Positions 1 through 8,570 of a stretch of 64,000 bases of DNA are shown here, one piece after another. The position numbers and the translations under genes were made by a program. The stretch's first letter is position 1, and every line of letters begins with the position of its first letter. The notes beneath the pieces were generated by a model, which was not told the DNA's origin, did not search any database, and worked only from the letters and a program-made list of their open reading frames with translations. Source of the DNA: Microbulbifer agarilyticus (lineage in GTDB: Bacteria > Pseudomonadota > Gammaproteobacteria > Pseudomonadales > Cellvibrionaceae); NCBI RefSeq assembly GCF_019800665.1, contig NZ_JAHVKO010000001.1:620001-684000 (forward strand), read 5' to 3'.

Positions 1-2
1 GG

Positions 3-887
3 GAGATACTTATGTCGGAAGACCTGGAGGACAGTGAACTCCTTGCCAGCGCACTTTCCGAGAAGTCCGGCAAAGAGGTACAACTGGTGCACCGGCTGCG
101 TGGCAATCGCGCCTCGTGGGTGGAAATGGCGCAACAGGCGGCCAGCCAGAACCTGCAAAGCCGCACCGCGTCGCAGCAGAAGCTGCAAGACAGGTTTGAA
201 GATTTGCAGAATATCTTGCAGTTGAATGAACTACCCGAGCGGCTGGAGTGCTTTGATATCAGTCATTCCAGTGGCGAGGCGACGGTGGCATCTTGCGTGG
301 TATTTGATACCGGTGGTCCGGTTAAGTCGGATTATCGGCGTTTCAATATCGAGGGTATTACTGCCGGTGATGATTATGCGGCCATGGGGCAGGCGCTGCA
401 GCGCCGTTACACTCGTCTCTCCAAGGGGGAGGGGCGCTTCCCCAATATTCTCCTGGTGGACGGCGGCAAAGGTCAGGTACGCCAAGCGATCAATACACTG
501 AATGAACTCGGTGTACTTGGGGTTCAGATTATCGGTGTCGCCAAGGGCACAACCCGTAAGGCGGGCTTCGAAACACTACATGTGGTGGCACAAAATCGCG
601 AGTTGGTGCTTGAATCCGATTCTCCAGCGCTGCATTTGATTCAGCAGGTACGCGACGAGGCCCACCGCTTTGCAATTACCGGGCACCGCCAACGGCGCGA
701 TAAAAAACGTCGCGAATCACCGCTGGAGGGGATACCCGGCGTTGGTCCTGCGCGTCGCCGCGCGCTGCTCCATCACTTTGGTGGGCTGCAGGAGGTTATG
801 CGAGCTTCGGTCAATCAGATTGCCAGTGTGGAGGGGGTGAGTCGTAAGCTTGCGCAGGAGATATACTCGTCCCTGCACAATGAATAA
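3..887 (+). CDS. uvrC: UvrABC system protein C, C-terminal part
   Basis: The reading frame is open from the window's left edge, so this is the 3' half of uvrC; the ATG at 12 is internal. UvrC makes both incisions in nucleotide excision repair with UvrA and UvrB. Visible are the UVR-type helix that contacts UvrB near the left edge, the RNase H-like endonuclease domain with ECFDISH and VDGGKGQ motifs (catalytic Asp residues) and the RDEAHRFA segment, and a C-terminal helix-hairpin-helix pair starting at GIPGVGPARR. pgsA follows 123 bp downstream, the usual gammaproteobacterial order. The N-terminal GIY-YIG half lies outside the window. Confidence 0.96.
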   Translation, partial: EILMSEDLEDSELLASALSEKSGKEVQLVHRLRGNRASWVEMAQQAASQNLQSRTASQQKLQDRFEDLQNILQLNELPERLECFDISHSSGEATVASCVVFDTGGPVKSDYRRFNIEGITAGDDYAAMGQALQRRYTRLSKGEGRFPNILLVDGGKGQVRQAINTLNELGVLGVQIIGVAKGTTRKAGFETLHVVAQNRELVLESDSPALHLIQQVRDEAHRFAITGHRQRRDKKRRESPLEGIPGVGPARRRALLHHFGGLQEVMRASVNQIASVEGVSRKLAQEIYSSLHNE

Positions 888-1010
888 GTACGTTGTACAA
901 ATAAACCGCACTCTAGGCGCTCATCGCCCATTGACGTTTATTTTTCGCCGCTAGATTGCTAAGTTACGCAGTGCCGACGAAGTGTGTTCAGCGAATGTAA
1001 AAGGACCAGC

Positions 1011-1577
1011 ATGACTCTCGCCAACAAATTGACCCTGCTGCGCGTAGCGCTCATTCCGGTTTTTGTGCTGGTTTTCTACCTTCCCTATAAATGGAGCTAC
1101 ATTGCTTCCGCCCTGATTTTCTCCGTTGCGGCCGCGACCGACTGGCTTGACGGTTATCTGGCGCGCAAGCTGAATCAGAGTACCCCCTTTGGTGCCTTCC
1201 TCGACCCGGTGGCGGACAAGCTGATGGTCGCTACAGCCCTGGTGCTGTTGGTTGACCTGCACGACCACCGCCTGTTTACGATTGCCGCAGCCATTATTAT
1301 CGGCCGCGAGATTGCGGTTTCTGCCCTACGTGAGTGGATGGCTGAACTGGGTCAGCGCGGTAACGTGGCAGTGAATTACGTTGGCAAGATCAAAACCACA
1401 GCACAAATGGCTGCAATCATTGTGTTGTTGGCATTCGATGTAGAGGAGTTTCCGGTGATGGAAACCATCGGATACATCCTGCTGTATGTGGCCGCAGCCC
1501 TGACACTTTGGACAATGGTGGTCTATTTACGCGCGGCCTGGCCTGCGCTGAATGGCGAAGATTCGTCCGCTTCCTAG
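1011..1577 (+). CDS. pgsA: CDP-diacylglycerol--glycerol-3-phosphate 3-phosphatidyltransferase
   Basis: This integral membrane enzyme makes phosphatidylglycerophosphate from CDP-diacylglycerol and glycerol-3-phosphate, the committed step of phosphatidylglycerol synthesis. The CDP-alcohol phosphatidyltransferase signature D-x2-DG-x2-AR-x8-G-x3-D-x3-D is complete, starting at [10 protein letters not shown]. Several hydrophobic helices run through its 188 residues, the normal family length. The ATG at 1011 is chosen over the upstream in-frame GTG at 984 because AAGGA lies at 1001-1005 and the protein then begins [12 protein letters not shown], as family members do. The uvrC-pgsA neighbourhood supports the call. 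Confidence 0.96.
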   Translation: MTLANKLTLLRVALIPVFVLVFYLPYKWSYIASALIFSVAAATDWLDGYLARKLNQSTPFGAFLDPVADKLMVATALVLLVDLHDHRLFTIAAAIIIGREIAVSALREWMAELGQRGNVAVNYVGKIKTTAQMAAIIVLLAFDVEEFPVMETIGYILLYVAAALTLWTMVVYLRAAWPALNGEDSSAS

Positions 1578-1692
1578 TCGATTTTTAACGCGTTCACAGA
1601 TCTGAAGTCTCGTGTAGATACGCTGATTTCCACGTCGCATCCAATTGGGTACGATAGTTCCATTCGAGCATTTACGTGCCAATGGAGTTATC

Positions 1693-2283
1693 GTGCCGTT
1701 TCGCTTATTTTTTCCTCAACAATACACTCGTTCAATAGCCACCCTCGTTGCTGCGCTATGCTGCTTTGGCCCGGGGGCTAACGCCGCTGAAAGCAACAAG
1801 TACAAGCGAGCAGAGTGGCTCCCAAAGTGGTCCGATGCGGATCGGGATTGCCAGAACACCCGTCACGAACTCCTTGTTCGATTTTCCCTGGCACCGATTA
1901 CCTATACCGATGCGCGCCGCTGCCAGGTGAAGGGTGGTCTCTGGATGGACCCATACACAGGCCAGTTTTTTGAGCTGGCTTCGGACCTGGATGTGGAGCA
2001 CATTGTGCCGCTTAAATGGGCGCATGAAAGAGGCGGTGCAGGATGGTCGCGTGAGCGGAAGCGCGCTTTTGCCGAAGACCCCGACAACCTGTGGCTTGTC
2101 GACGATGGGCGTAACCAGAGCAAGGGTCACAAAGGCCCCGATGAGTGGATGCCACCCTATGGCCCGGTGCGGGAATATTATCTGCGCCGCTTTTTGGGTG
2201 TTGCTGAAAAATACGGTTTGCAGGTAAGTCCAGATGAATCCCAGTTAATCCTGGCGATGCTGGCGCGTTCACGTAAAGGGTAG
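1693..2283 (+). CDS. secreted HNH nuclease (GmrSD C-terminal/DUF1524-like)
   Basis: The 196-residue protein starts with a likely Sec signal peptide (hydrophobic stretch then A-N-A/A) and carries one HNH fold: D-V-E-H-I-V-P-L (His103), D-N-L-W (Asn132) and G-R-N-Q-S-K (Asn141). This layout matches stand-alone secreted HNH proteins related to the DUF1524/GmrSD C-terminal domain. A GTG start at 1693 with GGAG five bases upstream is preferred to the ATG at 1645, which would bury the signal peptide behind 16 extra residues. Its likely job is extracellular or periplasmic DNA degradation, for example nutrient scavenging; substrate is inferred only. No restriction partner gene is adjacent. Confidence 0.75.
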   Translation: MPFRLFFPQQYTRSIATLVAALCCFGPGANAAESNKYKRAEWLPKWSDADRDCQNTRHELLVRFSLAPITYTDARRCQVKGGLWMDPYTGQFFELASDLDVEHIVPLKWAHERGGAGWSRERKRAFAEDPDNLWLVDDGRNQSKGHKGPDEWMPPYGPVREYYLRRFLGVAEKYGLQVSPDESQLILAMLARSRKG

Positions 2284-2325
2284 TGAGCCTGGCTTGCTTG
2301 GGGCTATCCAGTTGTATCGTCGCCC

Positions 2326-3741
2326 TCAGGTTGGGAGGCTATGTAAAATTTCCCCGAAGCGTTCTTCGACGGGATAGGGGTTCGCCGACCATCCCAGTCG
2401 CAACACCACGGCATTTTTTTCTGGTGCCACCATCAGCTTTTGTTCGCGGTTACCCAGCATAAAGTAACTGTGTTCAGGGAGGCCCGGGTACATTAGCGGT
2501 AAGTTGCTTGCCCGTTGTTTTGCTCCGTTAAGCCACAGCTGATAGCCATAGCGCGGATCGTTATTGCTCGTATTCGGCTGTGTGGCCCGAGTGATCCATT
2601 CGTGATCGAGAAAGCCTGGAGTGCGGTTGCCTCGGTTTAGTTGTCCTTTGTGCAATAGCAGCGCACCAAGGCGTGCCCATTCCGCAGCAGTTGCGAAGCC
2701 ATAAGAGCTGCCGATAAACACTCCATCATTATCTAGCTCCAGTAGCGTGCTGGTTAGCCCTAGTGGCTTTAGGAATTCCTGTTGCCAGAACGTCAGTGCT
2801 TTTTGTGTGCCGCCAAGTTCCCTGTGCATCCAGCGGGCAATTAAATTGGTGCTACCGGAGGAGTATGAAAAATGTGTTCCGGGTTGGAATTTTAGTTTGC
2901 GCTGTAGCGCGTAGCGCGAAGCGGGTAAATTTCCGAAGAGCATGCGCGTGGCGTCCGTACCGGGGCTGTAAGTCTCATCAAACTCCAGTCCGTCGCACAT
3001 CTGCAGTAGATTTTGTAGTGAAATGTGGGTGCGATCATCATCACACCATTCGGGAAACAAGCTCGTCCTAGCGGCGTAAGCCAAACCCAGTGTTTCCATT
3101 CGGCCAAACAATAGCGCGAGTAGGCTTTTGGACATCGACCAGCCCAGGAGCCTGGTGCTTGCTGTGATATCCGGACCGTAAGCCTCTGCCAGTATTTCAT
3201 GGCCATGCACCACAATCAGTGCGCGCGTATCCAGGCTTGCTTGCGCGTCACGTCGTATTTGCTCCTGCACCATTCTTTGTAGTGGCTGGTGGCTGCGTCG
3301 GGCGAGTGTTTCGAGGTTTCGGCGCAAGTTTACCGAGGTTGGAATTGTTCCCGGGAAATTGAATGTAGGGTTATTTTCATCCTGCTCTGAAGGGATCAGG
3401 CTGCTGCCTAGAATAGGATCGTAGTGGGCTTTCATCGAAATCAGGCTGCCCAGTGATGCGAGCGTTGTATTGCCTCGATGTTCTATCGAAACAAATTTGA
3501 AAAGTGGCGAGTAGTTGCGCAAATCCTCGCTGATGCGTTTTTTACGGAAACCAGAGATGTGGTGCGCGGAACATGCAAGCTTGGCGCTCATGCCCAGTAA
3601 CGTCTGCAGGGCATCTCTGGGCAGTACCAACAGATTGGCTAGCCACTGCGTGTTACGTATAAGCCATAGGAAAACTGCGAGGCTCGCAATAATCGTCAGC
3701 GAGATGGTTAGAAAGGAGGTGGTTGTGCTTTCAAATGGCAT
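2326..3741 (-). CDS. beta-lactamase-family (S12) serine hydrolase, membrane anchored
   Basis: A 471-residue protein with one N-terminal membrane helix (about residues 10-30) and a class C beta-lactamase/esterase fold. The catalytic SxxK tetrad is S-M-S-K at 202-205 and the YxS motif is Y-S-S at 293-295. Such proteins include esterases, 6-aminohexanoate-dimer hydrolase relatives and DD-peptidase-like enzymes; the substrate cannot be told from sequence. It converges with the HNH gene (42-bp gap) and starts about 57 bp beyond the 3' end of tRNA-Leu. There is no sign of truncation. Confidence 0.85.
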   Translation of the reverse strand: MPFESTTTSFLTISLTIIASLAVFLWLIRNTQWLANLLVLPRDALQTLLGMSAKLACSAHHISGFRKKRISEDLRNYSPLFKFVSIEHRGNTTLASLGSLISMKAHYDPILGSSLIPSEQDENNPTFNFPGTIPTSVNLRRNLETLARRSHQPLQRMVQEQIRRDAQASLDTRALIVVHGHEILAEAYGPDITASTRLLGWSMSKSLLALLFGRMETLGLAYAARTSLFPEWCDDDRTHISLQNLLQMCDGLEFDETYSPGTDATRMLFGNLPASRYALQRKLKFQPGTHFSYSSGSTNLIARWMHRELGGTQKALTFWQQEFLKPLGLTSTLLELDNDGVFIGSSYGFATAAEWARLGALLLHKGQLNRGNRTPGFLDHEWITRATQPNTSNNDPRYGYQLWLNGAKQRASNLPLMYPGLPEHSYFMLGNREQKLMVAPEKNAVVLRLGWSANPYPVEERFGEILHSLPT

Positions 3742-3797
3742 AGATCAGCAAAGTGCCGATAATGAGTTTTGCCAAAAGCATAGAAGAAGAGGGGAGG

Positions 3798-3883
3798 TGG
3801 TGCCCGGGGCGGGACTTGAACCCGCACGACCAGAAGTCGAGGGATTTTAAATCCCTTGTGTCTACCAATTCCACCACCCGGGC
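3798..3883 (-). tRNA. tRNA-Leu(UAA)
   Basis: On the minus strand the molecule begins GCCCGGG and closes with the complementary CCCGGGC plus A and an encoded CCA. The anticodon loop is TTTAAAA, giving anticodon TAA, and the long variable arm expected for tRNA-Leu is present. Length is 86 nt with CCA. It follows tRNA-Cys by 71 bp and is probably co-transcribed with it. Confidence 0.97.
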
Positions 3884-3954
3884 CAGTGGATGATCAGCTG
3901 GCGCATTTGTCGGCCAGTGATGGTGGCCAGCCTGAGCAGGCTAACCAAAAAATA

Positions 3955-4028
3955 TGGAGGCTAGGGTCGGAATCGAACCGGCGTACACGGAGTTGCAGTC
4001 CGCTGCATGACCACTCTGCCACCTAGCC
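3955..4028 (-). tRNA. tRNA-Cys(GCA)
   Basis: On the minus strand the acceptor stem GGCTAGG pairs with CCTAGCC, followed by discriminator T and an encoded CCA. The anticodon loop CTGCAAC gives anticodon GCA. Length is 74 nt. It is the first gene of a Cys-Leu tRNA pair. Confidence 0.97.
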
Positions 4029-4136
4029 ATAGGTGTCGCATCAAGCGATGAAAACGTCGCGGAGTTTAGCGGATGACCGCCAAAAATCCCAGCGTTTTCT
4101 GATACTTACGCGCCTCAGGGCGTGTAAGAGGGCGCT

Positions 4137-4164
4137 ATTCTATGGTTTGCGAAGGATTAGTCAA
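4137..4164 (-). promoter_or_regulatory. sigma-70 promoter of the tRNA-Cys/tRNA-Leu pair
   Basis: Reading the minus strand, TTGACT (4164-4159) and TAGAAT (4142-4137) are separated by 16 bp and lie about 110 bp upstream of tRNA-Cys. The match to -35 and -10 consensus is good, and no other gene lies between it and the tRNAs. Assignment is inferred from sequence only. Confidence 0.6.
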
Positions 4165-4339
4165 GGCAATTTCTCGAACTTCTCACCGGCGAACAAAAAG
4201 TGATCGAAAGGCTTCTGCGCGGCCGCGTAATAACTAGTCAGAATGAAGGGATTTTTGCTATCGCGAATTGTTCTAAACGAACTAGGAATCATGCTGGCAA
4301 TCCTGCCGACCTGACTAATACTGAGAGTAGCTGGCTAGC

Positions 4340-4493
4340 ACACATCTCCCCCCAAGTCGTGTTTAGTAGTGCCGGCCGGGCACCTTCCTCCATACAGGTG
4401 CCCCGTGTGTTGTAAGGATGAAATCCTCCAAGTTTCACTCCTAATGGTCTTGGCCCTGACGCTCTCCCCCCCCCGTCGTCAGGGCTTTTTTTT
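4340..4493 (+). ncRNA. candidate small RNA with C-rich hairpin loops
   Basis: The 450 bp between tRNA-Cys and the zinc peptidase contain no convincing ORF, yet end in a strong plus-strand terminator that no plus-strand gene needs. Upstream of it are a perfect 8-bp hairpin (4378-4385 with 4396-4403) whose loop is TCCTCCATAC, and a 5-bp hairpin (4419-4423 with 4433-4437) whose loop is TCCTCCAAG. The terminator loop itself is C-rich, and a run of C occurs at 4347-4353. Exposed CCUCC is complementary to Shine-Dalgarno sequences, a known design of some trans-acting sRNAs. The 5' end is not defined; no clear promoter was found. Confidence 0.45.
4453..4493 (+). terminator. intrinsic terminator of the candidate small RNA
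   Basis: A 9-bp stem (4453-4461 with 4477-4485) closes a 15-nt C-rich loop and is followed by eight T residues. The reverse strand has no T-run, so it works for plus-strand transcription. It overlaps the last codons and stop of the minus-strand peptidase gene, whose C-terminus Gly-Lys-Lys-Lys-Pro is encoded inside it. Confidence 0.8.
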
Positions 4494-5717
4494 GCCTGAA
4501 AGAAATGCCCGATCCAGCTGCGGGATCTCGCTGCCCGCCGCTTCTTCCGCAAGCGTGCGGAATCTCTCCAGGGTCACTTCTCCACGATCAGCAGCTAATG
4601 CGGTAACCACATCATCGAGGCTGTTTTTACCTTCGCTGGCTTTCTGGATATAGAGGTCAATCTCTTGCAGGACCACGGCAGCGCGCGCAGTAATTGGGCC
4701 GGAGGAGCGCTTCACCAAGAGGTTAGGGGACTTTTCTCCCCAGGCAGCGAGTTTCTCCATGGTTTCCTGGTAGCGTCGTTCGCTAATCCCGCCTGTGCGG
4801 CGCAATGTTTGTAGCGAGTAGTACTCCGCTATTCCTTCTACGATCCAGTCGCTTTCCTTATCGCCGCGAATGCCGGTACCGACGTGGATGAGCTCATGCA
4901 GCAGGCTGCTGGTACGGTTCCCGGATATAAGTGGGCGGTCCGAGTGGATGAATAAGGATCGCGTGCCGGAGAGGCCGCCGCGCCACATGGGGTCAGGTGC
5001 CATTACGATAAGTAGCCTGTCTGGAAATAACGGAAACACCTTTTTGAGCTCTGGCATTGTCCAGTTGAGAAAGGCCAGCGTGTCCTGTCGGCGAATACTC
5101 TTACCCCGCGGGCCTGCCACAACGGTATCTGTCCCGTCGATAAATTCCTGCCGGCTGCCCACATTGCCTGCGATCATCCACCCCTTCGGCCGCACGAACC
5201 GGCGCCCGTCATCTTTCAGCAGAAAGATACCTGCTTCATCTATTGCGTAGGGTGCGAGGCTGCGCCAGTTATCCGGTGCCGTAATTTCCAGGGTGGCGCG
5301 GGAGTGGAGCCTTTCCGGAGCGCGGGCTGATATCGGGGGGATTAGCTTGTCTGAACGAAAAATCGCCCAGTCATCGGTAATGCGCGAATCGTAATGCCCG
5401 GAGCCCTTTTTTTGATCGATAACGAACTGGTACTGGACGCTGGCGGACTCCCCGCTGGGCGTCCATACCGCTTTATCCCCATCTATCTCGATATCACCGT
5501 CGCCGCGGATGTTGTGGTGGCGCTCGGGCTTCAGGTGCAGCGTCAGCTTGCTGGGCAGTTCTTCGCCGGTGAGCGTGATGGTGACGTCGGCCATGCCGGT
5601 TTCAGGATTGAGTGCCGCCTTGTAGCGCACATCGTAATAGTCCACGCCCTTGGCATTGGCGCTAACCGAAAGGGAGAGGGCGGTGAAGATCAGAAGAAAT
5701 CGTAAATATAAACGCAC
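4479..5717 (-). CDS. secreted gluzincin-type zinc metallopeptidase
   Basis: A 412-residue exported protein: residues 1-22 form a signal peptide ending A-N-A. The zinc site is H-E-L-I-H at 274-278 with a downstream Glu294 in W-I-V-E-G-I-A-E-Y-Y, the arrangement of clan MA peptidases related to M1/M61. The N-terminal half is a beta-rich domain without a recognised motif. Substrate and physiological role are unknown; a periplasmic or lipid-free extracellular peptidase is likely. It is a single gene whose 3' end overlaps the opposing terminator at 4453-4493. Confidence 0.8.
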   Translation of the reverse strand: MRLYLRFLLIFTALSLSVSANAKGVDYYDVRYKAALNPETGMADVTITLTGEELPSKLTLHLKPERHHNIRGDGDIEIDGDKAVWTPSGESASVQYQFVIDQKKGSGHYDSRITDDWAIFRSDKLIPPISARAPERLHSRATLEITAPDNWRSLAPYAIDEAGIFLLKDDGRRFVRPKGWMIAGNVGSRQEFIDGTDTVVAGPRGKSIRRQDTLAFLNWTMPELKKVFPLFPDRLLIVMAPDPMWRGGLSGTRSLFIHSDRPLISGNRTSSLLHELIHVGTGIRGDKESDWIVEGIAEYYSLQTLRRTGGISERRYQETMEKLAAWGEKSPNLLVKRSSGPITARAAVVLQEIDLYIQKASEGKNSLDDVVTALAADRGEVTLERFRTLAEEAAGSEIPQLDRAFLSGKKKP

Positions 5718-5842
5718 TGGTAGAGCTCAAACCCATGTCGAATGGTTAAATCTGGTGTCTGTGACCACAAACAAGGGTATCAGTGCCGCAGATTCTGGCT
5801 CAATCAGTGAAGCGTAAAAATGAGAAGGCGTAGAAGGGAAAA

Positions 5843-5887
<45 letters not shown>

Positions 5888-6077
5888 GGAGGTAGGTTAT
5901 TCGTCTGAAACCCGCATGGTTACTAGGTTTTTACTAGTAATGAGTAATTTTTTACCTGGTCAATGTTACACAATGCGGACAATTCGGTCGATAGGACCAT
6001 TTCGCACGCTGTTTTCAGATTGAGTAACATTATTGCCGTAGGATTCAACCGCCAGCATTAAAAAGACCTTAGTAATT

Positions 6078-6872
6078 GTGCGACTTCCCGCTCAACCTCG
6101 TTTTCTTTGGTACATTTTTGTCCCCAGTGCCGGAGAAAATGGATGGGTCTACCGACCTCCTGGGGAGGCCTTCGCGGTGTACTTTGGTGATCGTCAGGAT
6201 ATGGCTTTCAGGTACGCAAAGCATCAGAATCGGTCGTGGATGCGACTAAATGGCCACAAAATACGCGAATTCGCTCTATATGACGAGGAGCCGATCTCGG
6301 GTGGGCGCAAGGGGCCACGGGGCAGGCCGAAGTATCTTTCTTTCCGTCGAAACTCAACGGGTACGATGTACTGGCTATATAGGCCACCTTGGCTAGCTAA
6401 TCCTGTTTCTCTAGGGCGGGATGAAAACGCCGCTACCGAATACGTCAAGAAAGCAAACCAGCAGCGAGATCGTTGGCTGCAAGAAAAAGAAGAGCGGTTA
6501 AGCCAATGCATTCTGAATCGCATTTCTCGAAGAGAAAAGGGTGCATTTGCGCCGATATCATTTAGGGCTCTGATTTCCGACTTTGGGACCGCCTTGCGGC
6601 GCACGATGCCTAAGGGTGCGTACCGCCTTGAGGTAAAGCCGAAGCTCGCGATTTATATTCACCATTTAGGTCGCATGGCTGTGGATGAGGTGGACGTCGA
6701 TATGTTGCGCCTAAATATCGAAATGTCTGTTTTCCGTGAGGAGATCTATAAAAAGCATCGAAAGTTATTGGTTAAGATCTTCGATTACGCTTATGGCCGT
6801 GGATATCTAGGTCGAGAGCTTTCTAATCAAGCGAGGCGGTTACCTTCGACTCTTGATGAGATGTTGAAATAG
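6078..6872 (+). pseudogene. tyrosine recombinase remnant with two arm-binding modules, no catalytic domain
   Basis: The 264-residue ORF covers the DNA-binding half of a lambda-type integrase. Residues 22-54 and 98-133 are two similar arm-type binding modules (each has W-x-Y-R-P-P, a G-D-R or G-R-D turn, then Y-x-K-x2-N and W). A SAM-like core-binding domain follows (about 160-250). The frame stops at the hinge; no R-H-R-Y catalytic domain follows, and only 248 bp separate it from the attachment site. The GTG start at 6078 is uncertain. It is flanked by the 45-bp repeat and is best read as the decayed integrase of a lost island; a DNA-binding role of the truncated protein cannot be excluded. 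Confidence 0.75.
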
Positions 6873-6947
6873 AGTGGGTGTGGTTCGCATTGGTTGTGTT
6901 TAGTTATGGCAGCCAAATTACAACCTCATCCTACTCCGGGAGGTAGG

Positions 6948-7020
6948 CTACTCACGGCAAATCCAGGCGCTGCGGGGCGGGAGCCAAAAGTGAGTAACCG
7001 TGAGTAACTTTGTGAGTACT
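6948..7020. repeat. short repeats, possible integrase arm or excisionase sites
   Basis: GTGAGTAAC occurs at 6990-6998 and 7000-7008, GTGAGTACT at 7012-7020, and the inverted form GCTACTCAC at 6948-6956. They cluster within 175 bp of the attachment site, where arm-type integrase or excisionase sites normally lie. Function is inferred from position only. Confidence 0.4.
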
Positions 7021-7083
7021 GTGTGTTAAACCGGCGCCTAGATGATAATCCTAAATAGGTGCCAAATTTTGTAATTTTTAAAC

Positions 7084-7107
7084 AAAAAAAGCCCGCATAC
7101 TGCGGGC
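7084..7107 (-). terminator. intrinsic terminator downstream of tRNA-Pro
   Basis: The stem GCCCGCA/TGCGGGC (7091-7097 with 7101-7107) with a 3-nt loop is followed on the minus strand by seven T residues. It lies 14 bp past the tRNA-Pro 3' end. T-residues also follow on the plus strand, so it may act in both directions. It sits inside the former element. Confidence 0.85.
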
Positions 7108-7120
7108 TTTTTCTAAAATC

Positions 7121-7197
<77 letters not shown>

Positions 7198-7242
7198 ACT
7201 AGGTCGAGCAAATTGCTCATGCTTCCTTGCGAAGCGGGCGGC

Positions 7243-7270
7243 ATTATAACAGCCGGTCACGACCTGTAAA
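7243..7270 (-). promoter_or_regulatory. sigma-70 promoter of tRNA-Pro
   Basis: On the minus strand TTTACA (7270-7265) and a perfect TATAAT (7248-7243) are 16 bp apart, placing the start about 40 bp before the tRNA. Confidence 0.7.
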
Positions 7271-7337
7271 CCACTGATTTCATTAAATTTACGAACCTGC
7301 CGCGATTGTCGTACGCGGCAGGATTGGGTGACGCGGC

Positions 7338-8186
7338 TCAGCGGTCGATCTTGCGAATCAGACCTTCCTGAGTGGTGGATGCAACCAGACGACCGTCCCG
7401 GGTAAAGATCTGCCCACGGCAATAGCCACGGGCACCGCTAGCTGATGGGCTGTCGGTCACGTATAACAGCCATTCATCGGCCCGGAAGTGGCGGTGGAAC
7501 CACATGGCGTGGTCCAGACTCGCCGGCATCATGTGCGGGTCAAACAGGCTGATGGGGTGCGGCTGCAGGCTGGTGCCCAGCAGTGCCATATCTGAGGCGT
7601 AGCACAGTGCGCTGCGGTGCTCGATCGGGTCGTCCGACAGCTCACTATCCACCTTGAACCAGAACATGCAGCGGGGTTCGCGGACGCCAGCGCCAAAATA
7701 GCTCATTGGGTCCACCGGGCGGAAGTCCACCATGTAGCGCCGCTGATTGTGAGCTGGGTCGTTCATACCGGCTTCTTCGGCCAGTTGCTGGGTGTTTTTC
7801 AGCTTTTCGGGGGGGATAACACCTTCGGTGGGCATTTCGGCCTGATGATCGAACCCCGGCTCGTCGATTTGGAACGAGCAGGACATATTGAAAATCGCCT
7901 TGCCGTTCTGGCGCGCCACTACCCGGCGGGTGGTGAAGCTACCGCCGTCGCGAATGGGGTCTACATCGTAGATCACCGGCATTTCACTGGAGCCCGGGCG
8001 CAGGAAATAGGCATGCAGGGAATGAGGCAGGCGGTCTTCCACGGTCCGCGCGGCCGCCATTAAGGCCTGCCCCAGTACCTGGCCACCAAACAGTACTTTT
8101 CTGTAATTCTCTACATGGCTGCGACTGCGGTAGAGGTTGCTATCTAATCGTTCGACGTCGAGCAGAGTGCTCAGAAATTCCTGCAT
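7338..8186 (-). CDS. tesB: acyl-CoA thioesterase II
   Basis: TesB hydrolyses medium- and long-chain acyl-CoA to free fatty acid and CoA in the cytoplasm. The protein is a double hot-dog of 282 residues, the normal length. Conserved features include the FGGQVLGQAL segment of the first hot-dog, the Asp of YASDMALLGTS and the Gln of TTQEGLIR, which belong to the catalytic Asp/Thr/Gln set of the family. The ATG at 8186 is chosen because homologues begin MQEFLSTLL or similar; the longer frame from 8258 adds 24 residues without family support. It stands alone. Confidence 0.93.
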   Translation of the reverse strand: MQEFLSTLLDVERLDSNLYRSRSHVENYRKVLFGGQVLGQALMAAARTVEDRLPHSLHAYFLRPGSSEMPVIYDVDPIRDGGSFTTRRVVARQNGKAIFNMSCSFQIDEPGFDHQAEMPTEGVIPPEKLKNTQQLAEEAGMNDPAHNQRRYMVDFRPVDPMSYFGAGVREPRCMFWFKVDSELSDDPIEHRSALCYASDMALLGTSLQPHPISLFDPHMMPASLDHAMWFHRHFRADEWLLYVTDSPSASGARGYCRGQIFTRDGRLVASTTQEGLIRKIDR

Positions 8187-8570
8187 GTGGGACCTAATCA
8201 AAGCAAGTTGAGCGTAGCGCCGAGTCGGCGCTGCCTGGTTCGCGCTGAATGATAGCAAGCCACACCCCCGTGGCCATTACGCATTCTCCCAATCGGCCTA
8301 GCAATACGATGCGCGAGCCGCCGGGGTATGGCTGGGGTCCTTGGCTACAGCTACATTTTTATAGTGACTTGTATCCCTATACGGTTTGTTCGGTGTTGTA
8401 GTCGATAGGGTCGGAGAATCTCTTCCTACGAACCCCTCCAGAGTGGGGCAAATCCTGCGATGGGCGTGAATTTCATCGAATTTCTTTTCCAAAGCAGGGG
8501 AATTGCCTATCATTCATGAATGGATAGTCAATTTCAGTCTCCAAATTTACGGACAGTTAAGGTCGGAAGT
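8187..8570. other. intergenic region between tesB and the TetR gene
   Basis: The 384 bp between these divergent genes must hold both promoters. A 71-codon minus-strand ORF (8298-8513) has no recognisable features and is not called. No clear operator palindrome was seen. Confidence 0.4.

Noticed and set aside
4200-4415. 71-codon plus-strand ORF
   Set aside because: No ribosome site or homology-like features; it crosses the candidate sRNA hairpins.
8298-8513. 71-codon minus-strand ORF between tesB and the TetR gene
   Set aside because: Unusual composition, no recognisable motif, lies in a required promoter region.
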